NCBI GenBank assembly: GCA_001792895.1 | Contig: MARA01000006.1 | Coordinates: 620,001 to 684,000 of the forward strand | Direction of reading: 5' to 3' | DNA length: 64,000 nucleotides | Source: Lentinus brumalis | Lineage: Eukaryota; Basidiomycota; Agaricomycetes; Polyporales; Polyporaceae | Shown here: one piece after another, positions 1 to 10,700 of the stretch | How positions within the stretch are numbered: the first letter of the stretch is position 1 | How the letters are laid out: each line of letters starts with the position of its first letter | Made by a program: the position numbers and the translations under genes | Notes under the pieces: generated by a model | Seen by the model: only the letters and a program-made list of their open reading frames with translations | Told to the model about the DNA's origin: nothing | The model's database searches: none

Positions 1-2207
1 AGGATCCCGCTCGCACGCTTACGTGAGTGCTTCTTGCATCTCACTACATTGCGCCACGCCGTATGCATACCGGTCGTCCACGAGCCGGCAGCCCTAGCTC
101 TTCTGCCCCCTTTCCAGACGCATCTCCCAACCTCACTGTACGAAACGCATGCCTCGCGGTAAACCTTTGCGTACCCGCTGACGCTGCAATGTGCCCGTGC
201 ATGGCCGCTCAACCCTCGTGTGCCGTAAGTGACGCAACTTCGCTCCCACACATCTCATGTCATCTGCAGCATCTACGTCTGTGTCAAGTCGAAAGGCTCG
301 CTGGCTTTAGATGCCGCTTGTCAAACGTACATATGCCGCTGGAATGTGGGAGTCGCGGTGTCCGTTTACCTCAAGCATCCCGTCCAACGTCGCCGGTCAA
401 TATAGGGGAGCCGGCAGTTCGGCGCCGTTAACTACATACTTGGCGGCGGGGATCATCCGCGTACAGGCTCTCGACGACTCGGAAGGTGTCAAGCCGCATA
501 GCATACTTACACGCGACATGTTCCTAGTGGCTGCACTTCCCGCGACACCTTCTCCTGGGGGTGCGCCCGGGAAGACGCCACAGGTGCTCGAAAGCCGTAC
601 ATATTCATATTCATCGGTCGTCCAGAGGAGGTGCAGAAGCACACCGTGTTCGACCAGGATCCGTCGCCACGCCGTCCTACATAGCCTCACATATACGACC
701 TCGCAACCTCATATGCCACAGCTCATGCCCTCGTCGAACCCTTCTTTGATTGTTATCGCATCTTCTCCCGGGACGCCTCTATAGGCTCCGAACATGAAGT
801 GTCTCCGCGCCGCGGTACCTGCCCTGGTACAAGAAACTTCCCTATCTCGCACGCCCGCAATCAGGATAAATGCCCTCTGGAGTCGCCCGTCCCCTCCGTC
901 GGTCATGGGACGCAGGATGGCACACTGGCACCGAGCGGCAGGTACAGGTTTCGGCCTTCGCGCACTAGAAGTGCCTGCGCACTGGTGTGGCACCCGCGGC
1001 GCAAGTGCTTACCAGTGTGAGCAGTAACCTTGTACTTACTCCTTTCGCCCACGACGTCGTCGTCCGATACCCGACGAGCGCAATCTCGGATATCCAGTGA
1101 GCTCGAGCTCGGAGACGGCTATGTATGTGCACACCTTAAACCTAACGTTGCTCCGCTGGCCCCGCAGTGCACCAACTGGGAAGCGGGTCAGCACAATCGC
1201 AGACAAGTCTCGCCGCGCAATGACGCACGTCGCACGTCGTGTATAACGCCGTGTTTTGCAATTGCAATACAGCGGCCGCGCAGATTAACGTCACAGCCCC
1301 CGGGGGCCGCGAGCGACGAAATCAAGGAAATGGAAACAGTATGCAATCAGGCCACTTGGGACGGAGGGGACTCGCTCCCAGTGGCAAGGCGACCAATACG
1401 CCGGTCTGTCAACGCAACTTGGGCGACATCCCAGGGCCGGCATACGAGTACAGTATGGCACGGTGTGCGCACTCGCAGGGTCTAGTTCAGAAGCGTTTCA
1501 GAGATGGCGGACACGCACCAGAACCACGTCAAATGTGCAGCTAAGTTGAGTTTATTGTATATGGCCTTCCGATCAGAAGATTGTGGTCCGTCTGCTGCCT
1601 GCGGAAGAACGTTTGGGTTGTGAGTCTGTGAACACTGAAAGTTTTGTCGATTCCGAGTTCGGAGTCCCCGTTGCATCGTGCACCTCGCCGGGCAAAACCC
1701 GAAGGACGTCTGGTAGGGTCGCCCGCTGCTGGGAACGCGAAGTCGGGCGAAGCGCGTCTCGGAGAATCATCATCACGCCCAGCGACGGCGATGACATGCC
1801 ATAATCCAGGTCGGCTGCAGGCGCTCGCCAGGAGTGCAGGCAGGGCTGAGGGAGGGGGATGGAAGAAGTCGTGCACGCATTGGAGGGAAGATTGGTTGAA
1901 GTGGCCGCCCTTCCCCTTCTGTCCGGCTGCGCAGCAGCAGATGGCGGCCTTATTCCTGGGCGTGAGCGAGCTGCGACGTTCTCGAAGGATGGACGCACCT
2001 CGTTGCCGCCTCATGCGGCACGTCGCATGCAGTAGTACGGCGTTGTGGGGGCGTTACGTATCCGTCGTTCCGCAGGCAGGAGGGGATGGTGGTGATGGGG
2101 CGAGTAGAATACGATCCATTGACGTGCCCGGGGCCACGGAGAACTCTAGGAGGAAATACCGAGTGCCGTATCTGCAATACGCTAGTGTAATATACTCGTA
2201 CAGTCGA
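1..2207. other. Stretch with no recognisable gene
   Basis: Short open frames exist on both strands, but none gives a family motif or a convincing exon chain. The first bases could be an exon end followed by a GTGAGT donor near position 22, so the tail of a gene lying to the left of the window cannot be excluded. The right end is the flank into which the retrotransposon inserted. Confidence 0.5.
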
Positions 2208-2212
2208 GCCTC

Positions 2213-2540
2213 TAATGACGCGTTAGCGTGAGCGCGAGCTCAGTCGTCGGGAAGATGACTCTATTATCTGTACCTAATGACGCGTTAGCGTGAGCGCGAG
2301 CTATAGGTACAGTGAGTATGAATGAGCGTGCGGAGTAGCGACTATGAAGACATACCTCAGTCGTCGGGAAGATGACTGAGGAAAAGAAGCGTAGCGGTAG
2401 CGTAACGTAGGATAGAGAGTGAGCGGAAAATGAAATGTAAGTAAGTAAAGTAAAGTAAACTTGAAAGTCCGCTTATGTATCACTATTTCCGTACGTCGGT
2501 CGTTGTCCATGTTCCATGTCCTCCTCCTCCTATCTCAACA
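2213..2540 (-). repeat. 3' LTR of the copia element
   Basis: 328 bp, matching 7162-7489 base for base as far as I can read, at a constant offset of 4,949. Each LTR contains a direct repeat of about 28 bp (starting at 2213 and again near 2275) and a repeated motif AGTCGTCGGGAAGATGACT. An apparent 69-codon frame inside the LTR is present identically in both copies and is not regarded as a gene. Confidence 0.97.
2355..2381. promoter_or_regulatory. Stem-loop inside the LTR (second copy at 7304-7330)
   Basis: CCTCAGTCGTC, loop GGGAA, then GATGACTGAGG. The arms pair over 11 positions with one G-T. A further inverted repeat, CTGTACCTA..TAGGTACAG, encloses the second internal direct repeat just to the left. 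The structure would lie in the R or U3 part of the element RNA. A role in termination, polyadenylation or packaging is inference only. Confidence 0.4.
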
Positions 2541-2549
2541 CTCCCCCTC
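2541..2549 (-). promoter_or_regulatory. Polypurine tract for plus-strand priming
   Basis: On the minus strand the sequence GAGGGGGAG lies immediately before the 3' LTR (TGTTGAG). It overlaps the gag-pol stop codon at 2548-2550. Position and composition are those of an LTR-retrotransposon polypurine tract. Confidence 0.85.
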
Positions 2550-5500
2550 AACGGCCGGCGTCGCCAGCGGGACCAAGACCAAGGAGTCGAGTGAGCTCCT
2601 TGTGGCGTTGCGGGCCCAACGGCTTCGTGAAGATGTCGGCAATATTGCGTTCACCGGGGATGTGCTCGGTTTCCATCTCCTTGCGCAGCACCGCGTCCCG
2701 GATCCAATGGTACGCGATGTTTACATGCTTCGTCCGGTTGCTGACTTCGTCAGGGTTGTTGATCATGCGGATAGCGCTGGTGCTGTCAACACGGAGGAGC
2801 GTAGGTGGAGGGTGAGGAGATGGAAGGAAGCCGATCTCAGAGAGGAGTTGTCGCAGCCAGAGGACTTCGCGGCCGCAGTGAACACCCGCGTAGTACTCGG
2901 CTTCGCCTGTCGATAGCGCGACGACGGTCTGCTTCTTAGCGGACCATGCAATACAGCCTCGTCCAATCGTGATTGCATAGCCCGAGGTCGAACGCGCCGC
3001 ATCCGGGTCGTTGCCCCAGTCAGCATCGCAGTATGCAACTGGCTCTTCTGCGCCTTCGCCGCCAACCGTGAGCACGTAGTCCCGGGTCGCCTTGAGGTAC
3101 TGGAAGATGCGCTTGACCGCAATCCAGTGCAGCTTGCCTGGGTTGGCCATGTGCTGGGCGACGTTCTGAACAGCCTTGGCTATGTCTGGACGGGTGTGGA
3201 CGGCGATGTGCATGAGGGTGCCGACTGCTGACATGAAGTTCACCTGTCGCATGAACGCGACCTCTTCAGGTGATCTTGGGCCTTGTGCAGCAGTGAGTCG
3301 CTGTCCAACGACCATGGGCGATGACACAGGCTTGATGTCCTGGAGCCTGAACTCCTTGAGGGCAGCGTCGATCTTGTGTGTATGGGAGAACGAGATCGTC
3401 CGAGCCTTCCGGTCCCGTGTGACCTTGACACCGAGGAGAAGGGAGATCTCACCGGCATCTTTGATCGGGACATGGCTAGCAATCTCGGCCTTGAGCTCTT
3501 TCACTACCCGCAGGGAGGAGCAAAAGAGTCCGAGGTCGTCGACATGCGAGGTCACGATGGAGAGACCGTCTTGACGTCTGCGGTGGAAGACGCAAGGGTC
3601 GGAACGACACACCTTGAACCCAAGCTCGAGCATGATTGACTTGAGCTTCTGGTACCAGAGGTGGCCGGACTGCTTGAGCCCGTACAGGGCCTTGCAGAGC
3701 AGCCAGACTTTGTCTTCCTGTCCTTGCTGGACGAAGCCCGGAGGCTGTTTGACATAAGCCTCTTGACCATCTGGGATCTCGCTGTTGAGGAACGCGGTGT
3801 CGACATCGACAACATGGATCACGCCGTCACACTGCGCCATGAGAGCAGCAATGGCACGGATGGATTCCGGTTTGGCGACTGGTGCGAATGTCTCCTTGAA
3901 GTCGACACCAGGCATCTGAGAGAAACCTTGTGCGACGAGGCGGGCCTTGAAGCGGTAGACCCGACCGTCAGCGTCGCGCTTGAGCACATAGACCCACTTG
4001 GTTCCTATTGCCTTGCGTCCGGGAGGTAGGTCCACCAACTCGAAGCTGTCGAGGGACGCAATCGAGTTGAGTTCCTGACGCATAGCGGCTTCCCATTCAT
4101 GAGCATCGGGGGAAGCCATGGCTTCCTGGTAGGACATGGGTTCGCCGCCGTTGGCAGAGATGAAGACATAGTCGAGGAACTGGGAGGTGTCCGAGTCGGA
4201 TTCATGCAGTGAGGTGAGATCCGAACCGAAGGAGTCGCCTTCGTCAGGGACCTCTTCAACATACGCTCGACGATGAGGTTCTCCCCCTGGGCCTGGGGCA
4301 GGAGCCGCATTGTCCGGTGCATCAACCGCAGGAGCAGGGCCTGCAGGAGCGGGATTTGCGACTTGCTGTTCAGCAACCCGAGAGGAGCGACGAGTTGGTA
4401 CACCACCCTTCTTGTTCTTCGAGCCCTTCGGACGTCCGCGAGGTCGTGGAGCAGGTTGCTCGATAGGTTGTGGGGGAGGGGCAACAGGAGGAGCCGCAGG
4501 GACTGGATTGATGGTGCTTTGGCTGGAAGACGGATGAGAGTCGTCGTCGGCAGGATTGAGGGATGGAGACGGCTCGAAGAGCGAGTTGTAGTCCTTCTCC
4601 CCCTCGGACAAAGGACCAGAGAATCCATTCGCGTCGTTGTTAAACTTGACGTGAATCGAAGTGGTCACCTTGCGGGAGCTTGGGAAGTACACCCGGTAGG
4701 CCTTTTGGGTGTCAGCATAGCCAACGAAGACACCCTCGACCGCACGGGGGTCGAGCTTCTTCCGATCAGGCCGGTCGTTGTATACGAACGCACGACAGCC
4801 AAAACGGTGGAGGAAGGAGACATCGGGTGGGCGACCAAAGCGAACCTGGAATGGAGATAGGCCATCGAGTGCTGCAGTCGGGTTCCTATTCTTGGTGTAG
4901 ACGATGTAGTTGACCGCTTCGCCCCAAAGGTGGATAGGGAGACCAGAGTCGATCAGGATTGTCCGAACACGGTCGAAGAGACTGCGGTTCTGACGCTCCG
5001 CAATCCCATTCTGTTCCGGAGTCCGAGGAGAAGTAGTCTCGAGTCGAATGCCGTTTGACTTGCAGAACGACTTGAACTCGTCGGAGACGTACTCACCGCC
5101 ATTGTCGGCACGGAGCGTAGCGAGCTTCTCGCCAGTCTCGCGCTCGACCATGGCGAGCCACTCCTTGAACGCGCTGAAAGCGTCGGACTTGCGTCGCAGA
5201 AAGGCGACCCAAACCCAACGACACCAGTGGTCGGTGAAGGTCATCAGGTAGCGCTTGCCACCTGGTGTCTCCACCTGTCCCTTGCCCCAGAGGTCGGTCG
5301 AGACCTTCATGAGGATGCGCTTGGGTCGTTCGCTCGTCGAGGATGGGAACGAGGCGCGTGTCATCTTGCCTTTGATACAAGATGGGCAGGGAGGAGGCTT
5401 AGCAGCGAGCTGAGCCTTCGACAACTTGATTCCACGAAGTCGGCCCTTCCGTATCATAGTGACAATGGATGGATAGTTGAGGTGGCCGAGGCAGCCATGT

Positions 5501-7020
5501 AGCTCCTCGAGGCGGTCGGATGGGTTCTCGGATAGGGAATAGGACGAGTCAGGGACGTCGAGGTGATAGAGTCGATCGGACCCTTTTGTACCAGTCAGGA
5601 CCACCTTCGCGCTGTTGAGCGCATTGCGCAAGAGTGCACCACCGTCTTGTTTCTCAAACGTAACACAGCGACCTTCGCCAAACAGCGTGTAGCATCGGGC
5701 GTCGTCAAGCCGTGAGACGGAGATAAGACTGGGTGAGGTGTTCGGGGTGTAACACGCATCCTTGAGGCGAAGACGGGTGCAGGTGTTGTCCGGCAAACGC
5801 GCAATAACCTGCGCTTCACCACGACCAACAACCCTTGTCTTGCCATCACCGAAGCCTCGGATGGACGAAGATGTCGGAGTCACATTGATGAAGTCGGACT
5901 TGACGGAGTGGACGTGAGACGAGGTACCGGAGTCAATGACAACAGCACCGTGGAGACTCGAACGAGAGCCAGCGACCAACGCAGAGTCAGTTGCTGCTCG
6001 ATCGTGTGTGGAGTTGGTTGAGGTCACGCCGGGGTCGTACTGGCCAACCGAGGTGTATAGACAGTGTTCCGAACGTACAAAGTGGGAGTGCTCTTCGTCC
6101 GAACCAGAACCGTGGTGACTATCGTCCTGCGCTACATTTGCTTTGTCCTTCTTCTTCGCCCCCCTCTTCCTTCGCGACTGCGACTGCGATTTGCCCTTCC
6201 TGCATTCGCTCGACCAGTGATCCTTGCTGCTACAGGTGCGGCACCATTTCAAGCCGCGCATACGAGCATCACGCTCGATGGTAGCGAACGCGGTCTCGAC
6301 GGCAGCCATCGCGGAGTCTGACGACGGAGCACCTGCAGGCTTGTTGCCGAGGATGCGTCGACGTTCGTTGCGGACATTGGCAATGATCTCGTTGAGAGTC
6401 GTAGTGTCGGCGAGGGAAACCTTGGCACCGTAGGATTGCCACTGCGTCGGCTCTCCTTCATGATCGCGGAGTGTCGCGAGAAAGAGGCCGGCAGCGAAGT
6501 GGTCGGGGATCGAGAGGCCGGAGGAGCGGATGTGGCCGATCGCATCTTGGAACGCCTGGATATGAGGCTCGAGGTTGTGGACGGAGGAGAGCGGCGTGAC
6601 GAGGTTCTGGATCCAGGAAACCGCGGACGTGAGAGACGTACGCGAGAATTGGGTCTCGAGCGTAGTCCAGTAGTCGCGCGCGGTCGCGAGGCCATCCACC
6701 GTCGTGGCCAGCTGTCGGGACAGCGCCTGCAGGATCATAGTCCGCGCTGCGCCATCCTTCCTCTTCCACAAAGCGATCTCGTCGTCACCGGATTGGGGGA
6801 GCTTGTCCTTGCCACTCACTACATCCCACAGCGTCGCGTACTCCAGCGCGCCCTTGGTCTGGGTAGACCAGGTGCGGTATCCCTCCTCGTTCTCCAATTG
6901 CTGCTTCGGAAGAAGGCTGTTGGAGCCTGAGGGGAGTTCCCATACGCGGGCGGTTGAAGACATCGAAGAAGTCGCGGGGGCAGTAGTGGTCGTGGGAGAC
7001 TGTGCTCGAGAACCCGTCAT
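2548..7020 (-). CDS. Copia Gag-Pol polyprotein
   Basis: 1,490 codons in one frame with no stop or frameshift. Order of parts: Gag-like region about residues 25-250; CCHC zinc knuckle C-x2-C-x4-H-x4-C at residues 260-273; aspartic protease with DSG near 363-365; integrase HHCC (H508, H513, C545, C548) and catalytic D576, D639, E675; then GAG-pre-integrase and linker sequence rich in Pro/Ala; reverse transcriptase over about 1000-1240 with the catalytic box as HVDDL, a variant of the common YVDD; RNase H over about 1340-1470 with YCDADW and a STGEAEYYA block. Gag and Pol are not separated by a frameshift, as is usual for copia elements, so processing must come from the encoded protease. Nothing looks degraded, and the element should be competent in principle. 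Confidence 0.97.
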   Translation of the reverse strand: MTGSRAQSPTTTTAPATSSMSSTARVWELPSGSNSLLPKQQLENEEGYRTWSTQTKGALEYATLWDVVSGKDKLPQSGDDEIALWKRKDGAARTMILQALSRQLATTVDGLATARDYWTTLETQFSRTSLTSAVSWIQNLVTPLSSVHNLEPHIQAFQDAIGHIRSSGLSIPDHFAAGLFLATLRDHEGEPTQWQSYGAKVSLADTTTLNEIIANVRNERRRILGNKPAGAPSSDSAMAAVETAFATIERDARMRGLKWCRTCSSKDHWSSECRKGKSQSQSRRKRGAKKKDKANVAQDDSHHGSGSDEEHSHFVRSEHCLYTSVGQYDPGVTSTNSTHDRAATDSALVAGSRSSLHGAVVIDSGTSSHVHSVKSDFINVTPTSSSIRGFGDGKTRVVGRGEAQVIARLPDNTCTRLRLKDACYTPNTSPSLISVSRLDDARCYTLFGEGRCVTFEKQDGGALLRNALNSAKVVLTGTKGSDRLYHLDVPDSSYSLSENPSDRLEELHGCLGHLNYPSIVTMIRKGRLRGIKLSKAQLAAKPPPCPSCIKGKMTRASFPSSTSERPKRILMKVSTDLWGKGQVETPGGKRYLMTFTDHWCRWVWVAFLRRKSDAFSAFKEWLAMVERETGEKLATLRADNGGEYVSDEFKSFCKSNGIRLETTSPRTPEQNGIAERQNRSLFDRVRTILIDSGLPIHLWGEAVNYIVYTKNRNPTAALDGLSPFQVRFGRPPDVSFLHRFGCRAFVYNDRPDRKKLDPRAVEGVFVGYADTQKAYRVYFPSSRKVTTSIHVKFNNDANGFSGPLSEGEKDYNSLFEPSPSLNPADDDSHPSSSQSTINPVPAAPPVAPPPQPIEQPAPRPRGRPKGSKNKKGGVPTRRSSRVAEQQVANPAPAGPAPAVDAPDNAAPAPGPGGEPHRRAYVEEVPDEGDSFGSDLTSLHESDSDTSQFLDYVFISANGGEPMSYQEAMASPDAHEWEAAMRQELNSIASLDSFELVDLPPGRKAIGTKWVYVLKRDADGRVYRFKARLVAQGFSQMPGVDFKETFAPVAKPESIRAIAALMAQCDGVIHVVDVDTAFLNSEIPDGQEAYVKQPPGFVQQGQEDKVWLLCKALYGLKQSGHLWYQKLKSIMLELGFKVCRSDPCVFHRRRQDGLSIVTSHVDDLGLFCSSLRVVKELKAEIASHVPIKDAGEISLLLGVKVTRDRKARTISFSHTHKIDAALKEFRLQDIKPVSSPMVVGQRLTAAQGPRSPEEVAFMRQVNFMSAVGTLMHIAVHTRPDIAKAVQNVAQHMANPGKLHWIAVKRIFQYLKATRDYVLTVGGEGAEEPVAYCDADWGNDPDAARSTSGYAITIGRGCIAWSAKKQTVVALSTGEAEYYAGVHCGREVLWLRQLLSEIGFLPSPHPPPTLLRVDSTSAIRMINNPDEVSNRTKHVNIAYHWIRDAVLRKEMETEHIPGERNIADIFTKPLGPQRHKELTRLLGLGPAGDAGR

Positions 7021-7140
7021 CTGGGAGCGTGATCAAGCAGATTCGAGCGATCTCAAGAGAGAGCGTGGAGAGCGAGTGTGTATCCGAGAGGACCGTGAGT
7101 TCAGAGCTTCCGATCTGACTTGATGAGCTTCGCTAGTCAA

Positions 7141-7161
7141 TAGCGAGCAGGGCTCATAACC
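7141..7161 (-). promoter_or_regulatory. Primer-binding site complementary to the anticodon arm of initiator tRNA-Met
   Basis: Directly after the 5' LTR the minus strand reads GGTTATGAGCCCTGC. Its complement, GCAGGGCTCATAACC, is the anticodon stem-loop of eukaryotic initiator tRNA-Met with anticodon CAT in the middle, and it is not a tRNA 3' end. Drosophila copia is known to prime from a cleaved 5' half of tRNA-iMet at the same internal position. The match is visible in the sequence; use of a half-tRNA primer here is inferred from it. Confidence 0.85.
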
Positions 7162-7489
7162 TAATGACGCGTTAGCGTGAGCGCGAGCTCAGTCGTCGGG
7201 AAGATGACTCTATTATCTGTACCTAATGACGCGTTAGCGTGAGCGCGAGCTATAGGTACAGTGAGTATGAATGAGCGTGCGGAGTAGCGACTATGAAGAC
7301 ATACCTCAGTCGTCGGGAAGATGACTGAGGAAAAGAAGCGTAGCGGTAGCGTAACGTAGGATAGAGAGTGAGCGGAAAATGAAATGTAAGTAAGTAAAGT
7401 AAAGTAAACTTGAAAGTCCGCTTATGTATCACTATTTCCGTACGTCGGTCGTTGTCCATGTTCCATGTCCTCCTCCTCCTATCTCAACA
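7162..7489 (-). repeat. 5' LTR of the copia element
   Basis: Second 328-bp copy. On the minus strand this is the upstream LTR and should hold the promoter that drives gag-pol. Its end at 7162 abuts the primer-binding site directly. Identity with the other copy means very few substitutions since integration. Confidence 0.97.
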
Positions 7490-7494
7490 GCCTC

Positions 7495-7785
7495 GACGTC
7501 GACGTCATAAGTAAGTAGTTTGTGATGTGATAGGTGTCTGCCCAGGCTAACTTACAAGCCACCGCTCTGCGCCTGCGTCGCGTCGCGGTGGATTATCTAT
7601 ACAAACGCACGGCCGAGAGCGATAGGGACCGGAACTGTGAGCGGATCGATGGAAGTAATAGAGAAATAGAAGAGACGGATCGCAAATAGAGAGGACACGG
7701 AGAACAGGCGAGTGAAGACGGAAGCGGAGGAAGACACGCGGAGGAGAAAAAAAGAGCCAGTGGAGGGACAGGGTGGAGTCGAGGA
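7495..7785. other. 3' flank between the retrotransposon and the Zn2Cys6 gene
   Basis: About 290 bp containing the 3' untranslated part of the minus-strand regulator gene. It has purine-rich GAGGA/AGAGA runs on the plus strand (7620-7790). No gene is seen. Confidence 0.5.
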
Positions 7786-10700
7786 CTAGAGGATGAGCAC
7801 ATCGAGGTCGTGATCCCGCATCACGGCACGCCAGTCTGCCTTGGGGTGGTTCGCGTCGAGTCGTTGCCAGACCTGTACAGCACGCGCGTACACGTCAGTG
7901 GTACGTCACCCCAGCCAGAGCATGCAAAGTCCCCACCTGCCGGACGATGAACTCAGACGTCTCGATCTCGTAGCAGCCTGGAAGGACGTATCGAAGGGGT
8001 GTGAGTATCACCCATTGCGTGAAGTGGGAAACGGAGCTGGCCAGTGGGTGGCCGCCTTCATGAGAACACCACCACTCACATTGCGTCCTGTATGTCGGGA
8101 AAAGGAACATCGGGCCGACGGGGCGAAGGTGTGCAGGTAAGGTTCAGAGTTCAGCGTCATGAACAAGACAAGACAAGCTCCGGCCCATACCTGAATAGCT
8201 CGAAGATGGACAGAACCTGGGAGCGATCCGCGCCGTAAAGCTGTGATCCCGCAATTATGACGGGCCAAGTGAGGCTGCAAGGACAATCAACGGTCAGCCG
8301 CCCAGGTCACGCCAGGCCAGGTCCCCGCCGCAGAGGCACGGAAAACAGTCTGTTTGCATTGCCAGCGTTGGGACCTAGTCGGAATGGAACACTCACTCTA
8401 CGCCCATCCTGCTCTGCCCGCAGTCCATGCACAGCGCCAGGACCGTGCTTGCATGCTCCTGCACCAGCGCGTCGGACGGGTGCGCCTTGAGCACGTCCCG
8501 GAGGAGGATAATCTATCGACCGCGAGCGGTCATCAAAGCAGTCTGTCAGTTCTGCCCCACCAAGCCTGCCGCCGACGGGTCACGGAGCAACAGAGCAGAT
8601 CGCTGCTCCGTTTCACGAAGCACCGAAGCACACCCACTAGCACTCACCTGCGCAGTGTGCTGATAGATGCAGTTGCCCGCCCGCACGCGCTCGTGGAGAT
8701 TCCCCGCCGCGTTGGTGTTCGGCCAGTTTTCGAGCGTCTGGTAGAGGATCTCCGCTTCCCGCGCCTGCGCGACGTTCTCCGAGCGCGGGTCGCCCTCGAG
8801 CTCCTGCGTGATCTCGGTCACCTTCGACGTCGGAGGGTGGAGCACCCGTGATACCAGCGTGACGACCTTCCGATAGGATAGAGAGAGGGCAGGGTCAGGG
8901 TCAGCAAGGTTCGGGGGTGTCATGGAGAGAACAAATGTTTTGACTCCCACTCGGGCTCACCTGGGCGAGGGCAAGAATGAACTCCCTTGACATGCCGAAC
9001 ACCTTGTCGATGTACGACACGTTGTCTTGCGGGTTCGTCTTCGTCAGCCTGCGGAGAAGCAGCTTCAGACCCACGTCAGATCCACGCCCGGGCACAGAGG
9101 GCGTACCACCAGCAGTCGATGTTCAGCAGCGTGGGCGCGGTCCCGCGCGCAATGCACCCTGGCGGTCCCGCATGTGAGCGCACGCACACATCTTCGATAT
9201 GATGCGGAGAGCCGTTACCGAAAAGCTCGTACACCGCGACAATCTCCAGGAGGAGCCGCGTCCGCGAGACACCAGTGACCGCGTTGGGCTTCACGCCTTT
9301 GCTGCGTGCGAGCAGGAGCCCGGGGCCGCCCCGCGACCTGACGAGATTCTTCGCAAAGTCCAGGCTGTTGGCCCAGTTGCGGCCGCCAGAAAAGATCTGC
9401 GGAGGGGGGCACACAGACACTCATCGTCACTCACACGCTCACGCAACAAGGCGGACTGCAGCACTCACGTCGATGAGAGCAATCGCGACCGCCGACGCCA
9501 GCGCCGCATCGTTGTGACATCCCTCCCGGGTGGCGCACGCCGCGACGAGGAGGTGCTTGGACTTTGCGCGGAACGAGTCGGCGACGCGGAGTGCTTCGTC
9601 TGAGGCCAGTGTCGACACGCCGCTGCGAGAGAGCAGGAACGACTGGTGGACTGCAGCCACGCCGAGCAGCGCGGACCGCAGAGACTCAACCGCCGAATCC
9701 GTACCTCGCACACCGTCGAACAGGAATTGGAAGTTAGCGGCCAGCACAGGGTTCTCAGACGGGTAGGCCATGATTATGCTCAGCGCGTTGTCGCAGTAAT
9801 GACGGATCTTTAGAAAGCAAAACAAAATACTGGTTCATTGATATCTAACGGGATGCGTAGCGTGCGAAGAAGACCCCACCAGGTTTCTCTCCTGAGGCGT
9901 AGGAAACTGGGGGGAAGGCGGGCAGCGTCAGTAGCTGGGGTAGAGGTGGCCAACGAAACCACGCACGTAGGGCTCGATCGGGTCGACCGGGGTGAGGAGC
10001 TGCGGGGACGACCATTGGGAGTCAGGAGAGGCGCTCTCCGTGCCACGGGAGTGGTGGTTGTGGTGGTTGTGGTGATCGTGGTGGGAGGTGATGCGAGGGA
10101 GCGAAGTAGAGTGCGATTGTGAATAGTGGTGGTGAGATGGAGCAGGGTAGCTGTGGAGGTATTGGGGGTGTTGACTGGTATAAGATGCAGCGATTTCAGG
10201 AATAGCAGAAAGGTGGGTATTATTAGAGTGCATAGGGTATCCGTGAGACGAAGTAGAAATCGGCGCCACACTGGAGGTGAGTTAATGGTGATGAAACGGA
10301 GCGGTGTACGAGAAGAGACACATACGCAGGGCGGCGGCTATCATTAACTTGAACAGGTATATGGACGTTGTGATCACTGCGATACATGTCTCAGCTGCGC
10401 TCTTGTAGGCCCACGTGGACGAAGTGCGACATACCTGGAACGGCGTGAAACCATGGGGGGATGCCCATCTCTATCGGCTCGCCGCGTCGGGAGGGGCTTG
10501 GGCCACGGGTGGGGGGAGTCGCGGACTCGGACACGCCTGAGGACCCGGCGGTGGAGGGACGCGTCTCGAAGCTGTCGACGGGAGACGGGGGCTCCCTCCT
10601 TGGCGTAGGCTTTTTGCGCGTCGGGACGCCCTCCGGCCAAGTGCACTGGGCGAGTAGGTGGTCAGACACGTCTGGGACGCGTCGCGGGAAGAGGACGTAC

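Larger units (their letters stand above)
2208..7494 (-). mobile_element. Complete Ty1/copia LTR retrotransposon with target-site duplication
   Basis: The element itself is 2213-7489 (5,277 bp). It is flanked by a 5-bp direct repeat, GCCTC, at 2208-2212 and 7490-7494, the usual duplication length for this class. It has two 328-bp LTRs, a primer-binding site next to the 5' LTR, one continuous gag-pol frame, and a polypurine tract next to the 3' LTR. In element orientation the LTR begins TGTTGAG and ends GTCATTA, so it is TG..TA rather than the textbook TG..CA. The order protease, integrase, reverse transcriptase, RNase H places it in Copia and not Gypsy. The intact frame and matching LTRs point to a recent and possibly still active insertion. 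It sits about 290 bp beyond the stop codon of the Zn2Cys6 regulator gene. Confidence 0.97.

Noticed and set aside
2301..2510. 69-codon frame in each LTR (also 7250-7459)
   Set aside because: It is identical in both copies because the LTRs are identical; there is no protein-like composition and it lies within regulatory sequence.
6436..6930. Long plus-strand frames across the gag-pol region
   Set aside because: They are antisense shadows of the polyprotein, whose domains are unmistakable on the minus strand.
10260..10445. Apparent frame break in the Zn2Cys6 gene
   Set aside because: Using a GAG acceptor so that exon 4 begins D-M-Y-R-S puts both neighbouring exons in phase, so no indel is needed.
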